A stretch of 64,000 nt of DNA, from the NCBI GenBank assembly GCA_011390805.1, contig JAABRT010000007.1, positions 20,387 to 84,386 on the forward strand, given 5' to 3'. The DNA comes from Gemmatimonas sp. GTDB taxonomy: Bacteria > Gemmatimonadota > Gemmatimonadetes > Gemmatimonadales > Gemmatimonadaceae. Below are positions 46,622-56,406 of this stretch, piece by piece; positions within the stretch are counted from its first letter, which is position 1; every line of letters starts with the position of its first letter. The position numbers were made by a program, and so were the translations under genes. A model generated the notes under the pieces. That model did not search any database. It had not been told where the DNA came from and was given only the letters and a program-made list of their open reading frames with translations.

Positions 46622-47976
46622 TCGTGCGTGCTGCGCGGCGCAGACCGGCGACCGAGCAATGTGCGCACATGATCGCGCTGCAGGTGGTACAGCCATCCGC
46701 CAAAGAGCGACGCACCAACACCAAGCAGGCCAAGCGCTCCGCTCGCTCCCTGCATCGTGTGCCAGCCGCGCGCCACCTCAATGAGCACCACGACTGTCAC
46801 CGCAGGCAACAACACCCGCGCCACCATTCCCGACCACGGCGCGTTTGATCGACCGTACAACTCGGCCGTTACGTATCCCACAACGGTAAGCGCTGCCAGG
46901 TATTCAATGGCGCGCATAAGCAGTGCCCGCGACAAATCGGCGCGTGCCGGCGAGAGCGCGAACGCGGCACGCCACTCACCATCCACTGCATCCAGCGGCC
47001 ACAGCGCCGACAACACCAGATACACGGCGAACAGCGGCAACACGAGTCGCAGCGTGGGCAGTTCTACACGCTGCGCCCCATCCCGCATGCGGGCACGCGA
47101 CGCGGAGTAGCTGCGCAACCACGCGGTGCCAACCGCCAGCGTCGCACCAGCCAGCAACACATCCCACTGCCCCGATGCACCGGGAAGCGCGGCCACCACA
47201 AACCACAGCGCGCTGGCCAGCAACATGAGCGAGCGACGCACACGTCCGGTATGATCCAGATATGCACCGTGCACCGCACCCAGCAGCCCGCCACCGAATG
47301 CCGCCACGGGCAACATTAACCACACACGTGAACTTCCTTCGCTGCCAAAGCCCGACGCCCAGAGCAGCGGAATGAGCAGGATCACCAATCCCGTCAGTGG
47401 CAGATCCAGTGCGAGCACCGAAACCGTTCCGGCGCCAAGTGATATGCGGGGACGCAATGCGACATAGGTTCTCGCGCCGATCGCGGCACCCACTCCGTTG
47501 GTGATCACATCAAACAGCGAGGTAAACCGATCGGGCAAAAACAGCTGTCCTGCCTCAATGCCCGCGCTGAACGCCGCGCCCGCCACACCAACCATCCACC
47601 ACGGCGTGCGTTTCTCGCGCCATACCACCGACTGGCAAAACAATCCCAGCGGCACGAACATCACCACATTGAGAATGAGGTCCGACCATGTCCAGATGCT
47701 GGTCACCCCATGCTGCGGGTGCGATGCAAAGTTGAACGGTGCCCACGTGACCATGAGCGTGGTAACGGCCAGGTAAAGCAGCACCGCACTGCCCAGCAGA
47801 CGGCCTGTTCGCGAGCCCGCGCTGTCTTCAGGAACAACAACGCCATACGCGTCGTCCACGTGCGCGCGTGCTGAGTCATCAACAGCACTTGTGGCTGCTG
47901 ACGGTCCCCGGGAGAGAGTCTGCATGGCGAGGAGTATCGGCAGCACACTGCAGATCGTGAGCCACGGTATCTTCAT
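46612..47976 (-). CDS. VanZ-family polytopic membrane protein
   Basis: Start taken at ATG 47976 (MKIPWLTICSVLPILL). The ORF-track start at 48012 overlaps the divergent gene's promoter. About 454 residues and ten or more membrane helices. The first half is a VanZ domain: DLILNVVMFVPLGLFC, then EAGQLFLPDRFTSLFDVITN and GVGAAIG. The second half is a further set of helices without recognised motif. VanZ proteins confer low-level teicoplanin resistance in enterococci, but most are of unknown role, so no resistance phenotype is claimed. Confidence 0.83.
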   Translation of the reverse strand: MKIPWLTICSVLPILLAMQTLSRGPSAATSAVDDSARAHVDDAYGVVVPEDSAGSRTGRLLGSAVLLYLAVTTLMVTWAPFNFASHPQHGVTSIWTWSDLILNVVMFVPLGLFCQSVVWREKRTPWWMVGVAGAAFSAGIEAGQLFLPDRFTSLFDVITNGVGAAIGARTYVALRPRISLGAGTVSVLALDLPLTGLVILLIPLLWASGFGSEGSSRVWLMLPVAAFGGGLLGAVHGAYLDHTGRVRRSLMLLASALWFVVAALPGASGQWDVLLAGATLAVGTAWLRSYSASRARMRDGAQRVELPTLRLVLPLFAVYLVLSALWPLDAVDGEWRAAFALSPARADLSRALLMRAIEYLAALTVVGYVTAELYGRSNAPWSGMVARVLLPAVTVVVLIEVARGWHTMQGASGALGLLGVGASLFGGWLYHLQRDHVRTLLGRRSAPRSTHDQR

Positions 47977-48024
47977 CACGGCAGCGTGACTCGTGCCTCT
48001 GATCACCATCACCGGGGGAGTTTT

Positions 48025-49176
48025 GTGACCGCATTTCGTTCGTCAGCTGCTCGATTGCTCGGCGTGGCACTGCTGGCGGTAACATCGCTGGGCGCGTGTA
48101 CTTCCGACGTCGCCAACGACAACTCCGGCTCCTCCAACGCGGCTCCGGGCACGGTACAACCGGCCACCGCCGCCCGCGACTTGCACGCGCTGCCCGCCGC
48201 CGCCAGCTGGCGCGGCACAATTCCCTGTGCCGACTGCGCGGGCATCAGTACCACGCTCACCCTGTACCCGGAGGGCACCTACCGTCGGGAGGGTGCTTAC
48301 CTGGGCACCAACGGCGGCGGTGATACGATCGCCGCCGAGTTCGGTGCGTGGACATATGATCACGCGTCGAGGCGCCTTCGCCTTGCAGGCAGCATGGAGG
48401 CGCCGGCGCTCCTGGCTCATCATGACAACGGAGCCCTGCGCATGCTCGATCTGCGCGGTGACAGCATTGACTCCAACCTGAACTACTCCCTGTCCGCACT
48501 GGCTGAGCCTGTGGTGCTCACGCATCCGGCCCGCATTGCCGGTGCCTTCACCTACCTCGCCGATGCCGCCATTCTCGTCGAGTGCCGCAGCGGACTGCAA
48601 TTTCCGGTCGACATGAGCGCCGGATTTCTCACCCTCCAGAAGGCCTATGCCGACGCCGGCGGCAACGGTCAGCCACGCGTGGTTCGCCTCAGCGCGCACC
48701 TCGACAACCGGCCGGCCATGGAAGGAAGTGGCACGGTGGTCGCGCTGGTGATTGATTCGCTGCACGGCGTGACGGCCGACGACGGATGCGCCGCCCTGCG
48801 AACGCAGGACAGTCTGGCGAATGCCACCTGGCGCCTGATTGCCCTGCGCGGCGCAGACGCTGCAGCACTGCCAGTCGGCGCAAACAGCGAGGCCGGATTC
48901 CGCTGGGACAGCTCGCAGAACCAGCTGTCGGGCTCAGGCGGTTGCAACCGGTTTAGCGCGCGCGGCGTGCTCAGAGGCACAACGCTCGTTGGCACCGCTG
49001 TGGCGTCTACCAAACGTCTGTGCAATGCCGCTGGCGTCATGGAAATCGAACAACGCCTGTTCGAGCTGCTCTCAACCGATCTTTCCCTGCGATTGCAATC
49101 CGATACGCTGGTCTGGAACCAGGGACCGCGCGAAGTCGCCCGCTTTGTGCGCGATGACGCCGGCACAGCCGGCTGA
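48025..49176 (+). CDS. Lipoprotein with NlpE-like and META domains
   Basis: Start at GTG 48025, with GGGGGAG just upstream. The ORF track begins at 47986. 383 residues. The lipoprotein signal ends SLGAC. An NlpE-type domain follows, with WRGTIPCADCAGISTTLTLY (the CADC pair of NlpE). A middle NlpE-like OB region comes next. The C-terminal META/HslJ domain has TWRLIALRGADAAALP, then GSGGCNRFSARGVLRG and STKRLC. NlpE in E. coli signals envelope and copper stress to Cpx. Here the domain joining to META is the notable feature. First gene of a long co-directional run. Confidence 0.87.
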   Translation: MTAFRSSAARLLGVALLAVTSLGACTSDVANDNSGSSNAAPGTVQPATAARDLHALPAAASWRGTIPCADCAGISTTLTLYPEGTYRREGAYLGTNGGGDTIAAEFGAWTYDHASRRLRLAGSMEAPALLAHHDNGALRMLDLRGDSIDSNLNYSLSALAEPVVLTHPARIAGAFTYLADAAILVECRSGLQFPVDMSAGFLTLQKAYADAGGNGQPRVVRLSAHLDNRPAMEGSGTVVALVIDSLHGVTADDGCAALRTQDSLANATWRLIALRGADAAALPVGANSEAGFRWDSSQNQLSGSGGCNRFSARGVLRGTTLVGTAVASTKRLCNAAGVMEIEQRLFELLSTDLSLRLQSDTLVWNQGPREVARFVRDDAGTAG

Positions 49177-49234
49177 CGTCCAACATGACCCGGTCCTTTG
49201 CGTAGTTTGAGAGTTGCACTCTCCTCCTACACGA

Positions 49235-52200
49235 ATGCTTATGCCTGTGTCTCTTCGTCCCTTCGGCGCTCTGTTGCTCGGCCTGCTGCTGAGCCTTCCT
49301 GTTCACGCCCAATCAGGTCGCGATGGCGCCAGGCCATCGGCCGACACGGCCGCCAACGGTGATTCAGCCGGCGGCCGGCTGCCACTCGGTAGCCTGCGCT
49401 TTCGCAGCATCGGCCCCGGCAGCACCTCCGGGCGCATCAGCGATCTGGCCATTCATCCGCGCAAACCTTCGCATTGGTATGTGGCCACCGCGTCGGGTGG
49501 ATTGTGGAAGACGGAAAACTCCGGTGTCACGTTTGCACCGATTTTTGACAACCAAGGGTCGTTCTCGATTGGAGCGATCACCCTCGACCCCAACATGCCA
49601 AGCACGCTGTGGGTCGGTACCGGCGAGAACAATTCGCTGCGTTCGGTGGCTTACGGCGACGGCGTGTACAAGTCAATCGACGACGGCCGCACGTTTCAGA
49701 ATGTCGGCCTGAAAAACAGCGAACACATTGGTCGCATTCTCGTCGATCCGCGCAACAGCGACGTGGTGTACGTGGCGGCGATCGGGCCGCTCTGGTCGGG
49801 CGGCGGTGATCGCGGTCTTTACAAAACAGTAGATGGCGGCAAGAACTGGGAGCGCATCCTTGGTGACACCGCGTGGGTTGGTGTGAACGATGTGCAAATG
49901 GACCCGCGCAATCCGGACCTGCTCATTGCATCAACGTTTCAGCGGCAGCGTCGTGTGTGGGGACAGATCCACGGCGGGCCCGGCTCCGCCATACATCGCT
50001 CTCTGGACGGCGGTAAAACGTGGACCCGCGTGCGTACCGGTTTGCCGGGCGGTGACCTCGGCCGCATCGGACTGGCCAACTCGCCCGCCAATCCCGATGT
50101 CTTTTACGCCGTGATTGAAGCCAACGGCAACAGCGGCGGCTTCTATCGCTCCACCAACAGTGGTGCCAGCTGGGAACGCATGAGTTCGCAGACGGGTCTT
50201 GGCCTGTTCTATCTCGAGATTTTCCCCGATCCCACCAATGTGGATCGCGTTTATCTCGTGGAAACCAACACCTCGGTAAGCAATGACGGCGGTGCAACCT
50301 GGAGCCGCGTTCCTGCACGCGACAAACACGTAGACGATCATGCAGTCTGGATCGATCCCGCCAACGCCGATCACATCATGATTGGCTCAGACGGCGGATT
50401 GTACGAATCGTTTGACCGCGGCGACAACTGGCGTTGGTTCAGCAATCTGCCACTCACGCAGTTCTACACGGTATCGCTGGACAACGCACTGCCGTTTTAC
50501 AACGTGTACGGTGGCACGCAGGACAACAACACAGTGGGAGGTCCGTCGCGCACCACGAATGCCGCAGGCATTCAGAACTCCGACTGGACCACCATTGTGG
50601 GCGGCGACGGATTCCGTGCACAAATCGATCCCACCGATCCGAACATTGTGTACGCCGAGTCGCAAAATGGCGGCATGGTGCGCCACGACCGTCGTACCGG
50701 CGAAAATATTTCCATTCGTCCGCAGCCGGCGCCGGGCGAGCCGGCATCACGCTGGTACTGGGACACCCCGATCCTTATCTCACCGCACAACAATGAGCGG
50801 TTGTACGTGGGTTCACAGGTGCTCTGGCGCAGCGACGACCGCGGTGATTCATGGCGCGCCGTCAGCGGTGACCTCACGCAGGCGATTGACCGCAATCAGC
50901 TCAAGATGATGGGGCGCGTATGGGGCTCCGACGCAATCGGCAAGTGGGCCTCGACATCGTATTACGGCACCATCCTCACAATCAGCGAGTCACCGCGTCA
51001 GGAAGGGCTGATTTACGTAGGCACCGACGACGGACTGGTGCAGATCACCGAAGATGGCGGCACCACGTGGCGTAAAGTCTCCAGCTTTCCCGGCGTACCC
51101 GATACCACGTACGTGCAGCGTGTGTTTGCATCGCATCACGACGCCAACGTCGCGTATGCCGTGTTCAACAATCACCGCTCGGGTGATTTCAAGCCGTACA
51201 TTGTGAAGACCAGTGACCGCGGACGCACGTGGCGCAACATCAGCAGCAACCTGCCGCAACGCGGTTCGGTATACGGCTTTGTTGAAGATCCCAAAGAACC
51301 GCGCCTGCTCTTTGCCGGCACAGAGTTCGCAATGTTTGTCAGCACCAACGGCGGCGAATCGTGGACGCGACTGCGCGGTGGCTTGCCAACCATCCAGATG
51401 CGTGATCTGGCCATTCATGCGCGTGACGACGATCTCGTGGTGGCAACGTTTGGTCGCGGCTTTTACATCCTCGATGACCTCGCGCCGCTACGCACACTCG
51501 TGCAGCAACCTGCCCTGCTACAGGCCGAAGGCACACTGCTGCCGGTTACACGCGTTGCCATGCACATGACGGCGCGCGCCAGCAACACGGGCTCATGGGG
51601 CGCCACGCATTACAGCGCGCCCAACCCGCCAACCGGTGCAACCATCTCGTATCTGCTGCGCAGCACGCCGCGTTCAAAGCGCGCCGAACGGACGCGCCGT
51701 GAGCAGGCCGCCGCGCGACGCAATGAAGATGTGCCGCAGCCCACGATTGACGAGCTGCGAGCTGAAGACCTTGAGGTCCCAGCCGTTGCGATGCTCACCA
51801 TAACAGACGCAGCAGGACGCATCGTACGACGTCTTGAAGGTCCGGCCAGCGCCGGCATGCACCGCGTCCAGTGGGACCTGCGTTACAGCGGTATGGCACC
51901 GGTATCGGGCACCGGCAGTGGCAGCAGCCGCGGACCGCTGGTTATTCCCGGCACCTACACCGTGGCGCTGTCCGTGCGACACCCCGATGGCTCGATGCAT
52001 GACTACGGCACCACCAGCATCGTTGCCGAACCCACGGTTGGCATGACCAGCACCGTTGCCACATCGCAAGAGGTGCTCAACTTCCGTCTGGCCACCGCCG
52101 AGCTGCAGCGCTCGGTGATGGGCACCGTCGCATTGCTTGGCGACATTACATCTCGTGCGCGCGCACTTGAAACAGCGCTTGAACAAACCCGCGTCCCCAG

Positions 52201-52531
52201 CGATAGCGCGCAGCGTGATGCACGTGCGCTGCTGCGCAAACTGGACAGTCTGCGCGTGGACATGACCGGTGACAACATCAACTCACGCGTTTCCGAGGCG
52301 TCGCCACAGGGGTTGGTGGGACGACTCAATGATGTGGTCGGGGGACATTGGGGTACCTACAATGCACCCACGGGTACCATGCGTCAGCAGTTCGATATCG
52401 TGGCGCGCGACTTCCCACCGTTGCTGGCCCGACTGCGCGCCATCATTGACGGAGACCTCAAGGCACTCGAAGCAAAAGCAGACGCACTGGGCGCACCGTG
52501 GACGCCCGGTCGTATTCCCGGCACACCATAA
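49235..52531 (+). CDS. Secreted BNR/sortilin-like β-propeller protein
   Basis: Start at ATG 49235; a second ATG is two codons on. About 1098 residues. Signal peptide GALLLGLLLSLPVHAQ. Two large propellers made of BNR/VPS10-type repeats: GLWKTENSGVTFAP, GVYKSIDDGRTFQNVGL, GLYKTVDGGKNWERI and IHRSLDGGKTWTRV, then LVQITEDGGTTWRKV and MFVSTNGGESWTRL. The C-terminal part (from about 760) is a helical/β region with MHRVQWDLRYSG. Such proteins are often annotated as glycosyl hydrolase or exo-sialidase, but no catalytic Asp box set is certain, so binding or scaffolding is as likely. Length is typical for this secreted family. Confidence 0.85.
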   Translation: MLMPVSLRPFGALLLGLLLSLPVHAQSGRDGARPSADTAANGDSAGGRLPLGSLRFRSIGPGSTSGRISDLAIHPRKPSHWYVATASGGLWKTENSGVTFAPIFDNQGSFSIGAITLDPNMPSTLWVGTGENNSLRSVAYGDGVYKSIDDGRTFQNVGLKNSEHIGRILVDPRNSDVVYVAAIGPLWSGGGDRGLYKTVDGGKNWERILGDTAWVGVNDVQMDPRNPDLLIASTFQRQRRVWGQIHGGPGSAIHRSLDGGKTWTRVRTGLPGGDLGRIGLANSPANPDVFYAVIEANGNSGGFYRSTNSGASWERMSSQTGLGLFYLEIFPDPTNVDRVYLVETNTSVSNDGGATWSRVPARDKHVDDHAVWIDPANADHIMIGSDGGLYESFDRGDNWRWFSNLPLTQFYTVSLDNALPFYNVYGGTQDNNTVGGPSRTTNAAGIQNSDWTTIVGGDGFRAQIDPTDPNIVYAESQNGGMVRHDRRTGENISIRPQPAPGEPASRWYWDTPILISPHNNERLYVGSQVLWRSDDRGDSWRAVSGDLTQAIDRNQLKMMGRVWGSDAIGKWASTSYYGTILTISESPRQEGLIYVGTDDGLVQITEDGGTTWRKVSSFPGVPDTTYVQRVFASHHDANVAYAVFNNHRSGDFKPYIVKTSDRGRTWRNISSNLPQRGSVYGFVEDPKEPRLLFAGTEFAMFVSTNGGESWTRLRGGLPTIQMRDLAIHARDDDLVVATFGRGFYILDDLAPLRTLVQQPALLQAEGTLLPVTRVAMHMTARASNTGSWGATHYSAPNPPTGATISYLLRSTPRSKRAERTRREQAAARRNEDVPQPTIDELRAEDLEVPAVAMLTITDAAGRIVRRLEGPASAGMHRVQWDLRYSGMAPVSGTGSGSSRGPLVIPGTYTVALSVRHPDGSMHDYGTTSIVAEPTVGMTSTVATSQEVLNFRLATAELQRSVMGTVALLGDITSRARALETALEQTRVPSDSAQRDARALLRKLDSLRVDMTGDNINSRVSEASPQGLVGRLNDVVGGHWGTYNAPTGTMRQQFDIVARDFPPLLARLRAIIDGDLKALEAKADALGAPWTPGRIPGTP

Positions 52532-52539
52532 CACCGAGC

Positions 52540-53184
52540 ATGCGCGACTATCGATTTCAGGCCGACGAAGACAGCATTGAAGTCTTCCGGCGTTTACGTG
52601 GCGCCTGGCGCGACGTGCAGGCAACCGAACGTACCGTCACGGTGCGGCTGGCCGACGGCTCGGCTGTGCAGATCAACGTAGAGCTGCATGACATTGAGCC
52701 GGGGTTTGCGGCCACCTGCATTGTGGCCGACAGCATTACCGGACAACAGGCGCACCGTGAAATCGCCAACGCCAAACGTGCCGAGACACCGGACCTTGGC
52801 CTGGGGGGAAATGACGTCGCACTGTTCACCGGCGCCACCTGGTTGTCTTCTGCGGCCGTGGAGTCTTCTGACGCACGCGTGGACGTGAGCGGCATGGAGG
52901 CCGTTGTGCAGCAGGTTGGCACGCCGGCCGACATTCCCGCCAATGCGGAAGCCGTGTGCATTACGCACGACGCAATCGTGATCGCTTCGCCGGTTGGAAC
53001 GGGTTGCCTCATCCGCATCGCGTCGGTCGCGGGCAAGCTGGAGGTGATTACCGATCGCGCTGTCATTGCCGCCTTTCTGACAACGCGATCGTACAGCAGT
53101 GATGCTCCCGACGGCGAGGGTGATGCAAATAACACAGACGATGCAGCCAGCGAGGGCGACGCAACACCGCCTGCCGACGGATGA
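52540..53184 (+). CDS. Protein of unknown function
   Basis: 214 residues from ATG 52540 (MRDYRFQADEDSIEVFRRLR), 8 bases after the propeller gene. The ORF-track start lies inside that gene. No signal peptide or membrane helix. N-terminal 60 residues β-rich (RTVTVRLADGSAVQINVELH), then a helical hinge and GMEAVVQQVGTPADIPANAE. The acidic tail is rich in Asp, Glu and Asn (GEGDANNTDDAASEGD). I do not recognise a family. The stop overlaps the first possible ATG of the next gene (ATGA at 53181), which suggests coupling. Confidence 0.65.
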   Translation: MRDYRFQADEDSIEVFRRLRGAWRDVQATERTVTVRLADGSAVQINVELHDIEPGFAATCIVADSITGQQAHREIANAKRAETPDLGLGGNDVALFTGATWLSSAAVESSDARVDVSGMEAVVQQVGTPADIPANAEAVCITHDAIVIASPVGTGCLIRIASVAGKLEVITDRAVIAAFLTTRSYSSDAPDGEGDANNTDDAASEGDATPPADG

Positions 53185-53237
53185 ACCGGCGCTGCACTAC
53201 AGCACAACGCATTCACACAACTCCACCGGCCTCTGAC

Positions 53238-54545
53238 ATGATTTTCCCATTGTTCACCGCGAAACCGCTGCAGCGACTGGCGCTCGTTGCCGCGCTCTTT
53301 TCGCTCGGCATCAGCAGCACCCGGCTATCGGCTCAGGTCGTTGCCGCAGCGCCAGCCAGGCAGCGCACCCCACTCGTCTGGTCCGTCCCGGCCAACGCCT
53401 ATTTCCCCTCGGAGGGAAACAACTGGGAAAAACGCTCGGCGAGCGCCGCTGGTTTTGACTCCGCGAAACTCGCGGCGGCTGTACAGTTCGCGGTGACCAA
53501 CGAAAGCGCCGCCGCACGCGATCTGGAGTTGGCACATTATCAGTCCTTTGGACGCGAACCCTTTGGCGATGCCGTTGGAGAGTTTGCGCCGCGTGGCGAT
53601 CCGGCCGGCATGGTCGTGCGTGGCGGCTACATCGTGGCCGAGTGGGGAGATGTGCACCGCGTTGACATGACGTTCAGCGTGTCCAAGAGCTTTCTCTCAA
53701 GCACCGTTGGGTTGGCCGTGGATCGCGGCATGATTCACGACGTGAATGACCGCGTGGCGCCGTACGTACCGTTTGTTGTTTCGCAGCATCCCTTGAGCGC
53801 GGGGCTGGGGGCCGATCGACCAATGCGCGGCCACCAGCTCACGCCCTTTACCGGTCCGCACAACAGCACCATTCGCTGGGATGATTTGCTCCGTCAGACG
53901 AGCGATTGGGACGGTGTCTTGTGGGGCAAGCCGGAATGGGCCGACCGCCCCGATCGGGACAACAGCACCTGGCTTACGCGTGAACGCAAAACGCCGGGCT
54001 CGGCGTACGAATACAACGACACGCGCGTGAATCTGCTTGCGCTGGCAGCCACCAACGTATGGCGTCGTCCGCTGCCGGAAGTGTTGCGCGAGCACATTAT
54101 GGATCCCATCGGTGCGTCAAACACATGGCGATGGATGGGGTACAAAACGTCGTATGTGTTGATTGACGGTCGGTCGGTTGAGGTAGTGAGCGGAGGCGGC
54201 CACTGGGGCGGCGGCATGTTCATCAGTGCGCGCGATCAGGCGCGCTTTGGCCTGCTCACGCTTCGCCGCGGGCAGTGGAACGGCGAGCAGTTGCTGAGTG
54301 AGGCATGGGTGCGCATGGCCACAACACCAACGGCACCACAGCCCACCTACGGCTACATGAACTGGTTTCTGAACACCGACGGCAAATATCTGGCCAGTGC
54401 CACGCCCATGACGTTTGCACACGTTGGCAATGGCACGAACATCATTATCGGCATTCCGGAGCACGATCTGCTCATCGTGGCGCGTTGGATCAATAACGGC
54501 TCCGTTGATGGTCTCGTGCAGCGGGTCCTGGCAGCACTGCAGTAG
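53238..54545 (+). CDS. Secreted β-lactamase-fold serine hydrolase
   Basis: Start ATG 53238 begins a signal peptide (LQRLALVAALFSLGISSTRLSAQ). The alternative at 53181 overlaps the previous stop. 435 residues. Class C/β-lactamase-like fold: the nucleophile motif is SVSK (Ser147, Lys150), the Tyr motif is YEYNDTRVN (Tyr259, an Asp instead of the usual Asn of YxN) and HVGNG near the C-terminus stands for the HxG/KTG box. GGGHWGGGMFISARDQARFG is a family hallmark. It may be an esterase, D-aminopeptidase or other hydrolase. True β-lactamase activity is not implied. Confidence 0.87.
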   Translation: MIFPLFTAKPLQRLALVAALFSLGISSTRLSAQVVAAAPARQRTPLVWSVPANAYFPSEGNNWEKRSASAAGFDSAKLAAAVQFAVTNESAAARDLELAHYQSFGREPFGDAVGEFAPRGDPAGMVVRGGYIVAEWGDVHRVDMTFSVSKSFLSSTVGLAVDRGMIHDVNDRVAPYVPFVVSQHPLSAGLGADRPMRGHQLTPFTGPHNSTIRWDDLLRQTSDWDGVLWGKPEWADRPDRDNSTWLTRERKTPGSAYEYNDTRVNLLALAATNVWRRPLPEVLREHIMDPIGASNTWRWMGYKTSYVLIDGRSVEVVSGGGHWGGGMFISARDQARFGLLTLRRGQWNGEQLLSEAWVRMATTPTAPQPTYGYMNWFLNTDGKYLASATPMTFAHVGNGTNIIIGIPEHDLLIVARWINNGSVDGLVQRVLAALQ

Positions 54546-54602
54546 CCGGCGGTTACGCGTTCGCGATTGAGCACTGACCCAACATTCTACCCTGAGCGCA
54601 TC

Positions 54603-55169
54603 ATGCCAACTACACGGCAATCTTCTACGCTGTTCGCGTTTGTGACATTATGTCTGTTGTCCGTGCCCTTGGCTGCCCAGCCGAGCACGGGCCCGGTCAT
54701 CAAGTCGGGAGGGGCAGTGTTTGATGTACCCAATCCGACCTTCGCGACGCCACTCGATATCGACTACCGCGTGGTCTTTGAAATCAACCGCGGCGCAATC
54801 GAAGCACCAGCGGGTGGTCAGGCCACGGCCAACGACCAGCTCAACACCGTGGCGCGCTTTCTGAACATGCACGCGCGGGCCGGTGTATCGCCGGAGCGCA
54901 TTCACCTGGCCGCTGTGGTGCATGGCACGGCCGGTAAAGACCTGCTCGACGACGAGACCTATCGCGCGCGCTACGGCACGGCCAATCCCAGCGCGGCGCT
55001 CATCAAGGAGCTGCTCGCGGCGGGTGTGCAAATCATTCTGTGTGGACAAACATCAATGGGCCGCGACGTACCGCGCGACCACCTGATCCCCGGCGTTCAG
55101 CTGGCATTGTCGGCAATGACGGCATTGTCGGCGCTGCAGTCCAACGGGTATGCACTCAACCCATGGTGA
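54603..55169 (+). CDS. Secreted DsrE-like protein
   Basis: Start ATG 54603 gives a signal peptide (STLFAFVTLCLLSVPLAAQP). The ORF-track TTG at 54567 is less likely. 188 residues. The DsrE/F-like αβ domain has YRVVFEINRGAIE, then NTVARFLNMHARAGVSPERI, HLAAVVHGTAG, and ILCGQTSMGRDV with the conserved Cys. DsrE proteins relay sulfur inside the cell, and exported single-domain variants of unknown role are common. It is followed by the patatin gene, whose ATG is 19 bases after the stop. No partner TusA is nearby. Confidence 0.82.
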   Translation: MPTTRQSSTLFAFVTLCLLSVPLAAQPSTGPVIKSGGAVFDVPNPTFATPLDIDYRVVFEINRGAIEAPAGGQATANDQLNTVARFLNMHARAGVSPERIHLAAVVHGTAGKDLLDDETYRARYGTANPSAALIKELLAAGVQIILCGQTSMGRDVPRDHLIPGVQLALSAMTALSALQSNGYALNPW

Positions 55170-55188
55170 TGTGAAGGAGTCGTTTGCA

Positions 55189-56370
55189 ATGCGTGTACGT
55201 GTGGTGCTGGTGTTGTTGGCGGCGTCGGCGCTGCTGAATGCATGCGCCGGTGTATCGCGTCCGAATGTGAGCATGGCCGATATCCGGAGCGACGCAGCGA
55301 TAGCGAGGCAGGAGCACGCGGTTGTTCGTGATTCCATGCTCACCCGCCTGGTGAGGCGGGCGCAGTCCCGCGCTGACAGTACGCTCGACATTCTCCTGCT
55401 CTCCGGTGGCGGACAGCACGGCGCCTACGGTGTGGGATACCTGCGTGGATGGTCTTCGCGTGAATCCGATCCCATGCCACGGTTTGATCTTGTCAGCGGC
55501 ATCAGCACCGGCGCCTTGCAGGCGCCGTTTGCATTGCTTGGCACACCAGCCGCGCTCGATACCATTGCGTCGCTGTACCGGGCCGCTGCCGATCGCATTG
55601 CGCCAACACTCGACTGGTGGTTCTGGCTGCGGCGTACCGGCGGATTTGTGAACACCGAACGATACGAACGCTCGCTGGCGTCGGTGTTGAACGAACGCCT
55701 GCAGGCGCAGCTGCAAGCGGAGTTCGCCCAAGGTCGTCAACTGCTGTTCTCCACGGCAGACATGGATCTGGGCATTGGTCGTATCTGGGATCTCGAAGCT
55801 GCGCTGCGCCGCGATTCCGCTCCGCTCGAGCGTGCGCGCTTGCTGCTCTACACGGCCACTGCGATTCCCGGCATTTTCCCACCGCGCGTGATTGACGGCC
55901 ACGTTCACAATGACGGAGGTGTGATTTCCAATATTCTCCCGCTGTTGTCCCTCGAAGATTTCCGCGATCTCTCGGCACGCCTCCGTGCAGCCGGTGTGCG
56001 TGGTGAGGTGAACATCCGGCTGTGGGTGATCATGAATATCTGGACGCATGCGCCGGTGCGCGTGATGAAACCGTCCAACCGCGGCGATCTCAGCGACCGC
56101 GCCAACGAAATGTTGTTCTGGGCCGCACAACCACACGCGCTGCAGCGTTTGCAGGAGTTGGCTCGCGCTGTCTCCGCCGACGTCCCGGGTTTGAGCATGC
56201 AGGTGCGCATTGCACAACCGCAGGCGTCGTTGGCCAGCGAACCCGGTGCAGACAAACTGTTTGACCGGCAATGGATGCAACGATTAGAGCAGATCGGTTA
56301 CGAACAGGCGCGCAGTAGTTCACCTTGGGATAGTGTCACGTCGTCGTACCTACGACCTGTTCGGCCCTGA
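55189..56370 (+). CDS. Patatin-like phospholipase lipoprotein
   Basis: Start ATG 55189, with GAAGGAG 9 bases upstream. The ORF track begins at 55150. 393 residues. Lipoprotein signal LLNAC (Cys19). Patatin fold with oxyanion loop SGGGQHGAYGVGYL, nucleophile elbow GISTG (Ser106) and catalytic Asp in HNDGGVI. It would act as a Ser-Asp dyad acyl hydrolase on phospholipids, anchored at the outer membrane or periplasm. The C-terminal segment has helices and no extra domain. It lies between DsrE-like and mscS genes in the same run. Confidence 0.9.
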   Translation: MRVRVVLVLLAASALLNACAGVSRPNVSMADIRSDAAIARQEHAVVRDSMLTRLVRRAQSRADSTLDILLLSGGGQHGAYGVGYLRGWSSRESDPMPRFDLVSGISTGALQAPFALLGTPAALDTIASLYRAAADRIAPTLDWWFWLRRTGGFVNTERYERSLASVLNERLQAQLQAEFAQGRQLLFSTADMDLGIGRIWDLEAALRRDSAPLERARLLLYTATAIPGIFPPRVIDGHVHNDGGVISNILPLLSLEDFRDLSARLRAAGVRGEVNIRLWVIMNIWTHAPVRVMKPSNRGDLSDRANEMLFWAAQPHALQRLQELARAVSADVPGLSMQVRIAQPQASLASEPGADKLFDRQWMQRLEQIGYEQARSSSPWDSVTSSYLRPVRP

Positions 56371-56406
56371 TGCGCCGACTCTGACTGTCTATTCCTGATC
56401 TGGTCC

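Noticed and set aside
46612-47976. Teicoplanin resistance gene vanZ
   Set aside because: VanZ-domain proteins are widespread with unknown roles, and no vanHAX or regulator genes are present.
49235-52531. Exo-sialidase assignment
   Set aside because: The BNR/VPS10-like repeats are clear, but a sialidase active-site set (Arg triad, Tyr/Glu) cannot be identified by eye.
53238-54545. Antibiotic-resistance β-lactamase
   Set aside because: Only the general serine hydrolase fold is supported. The Tyr motif differs from YxN and the context is an envelope gene run.
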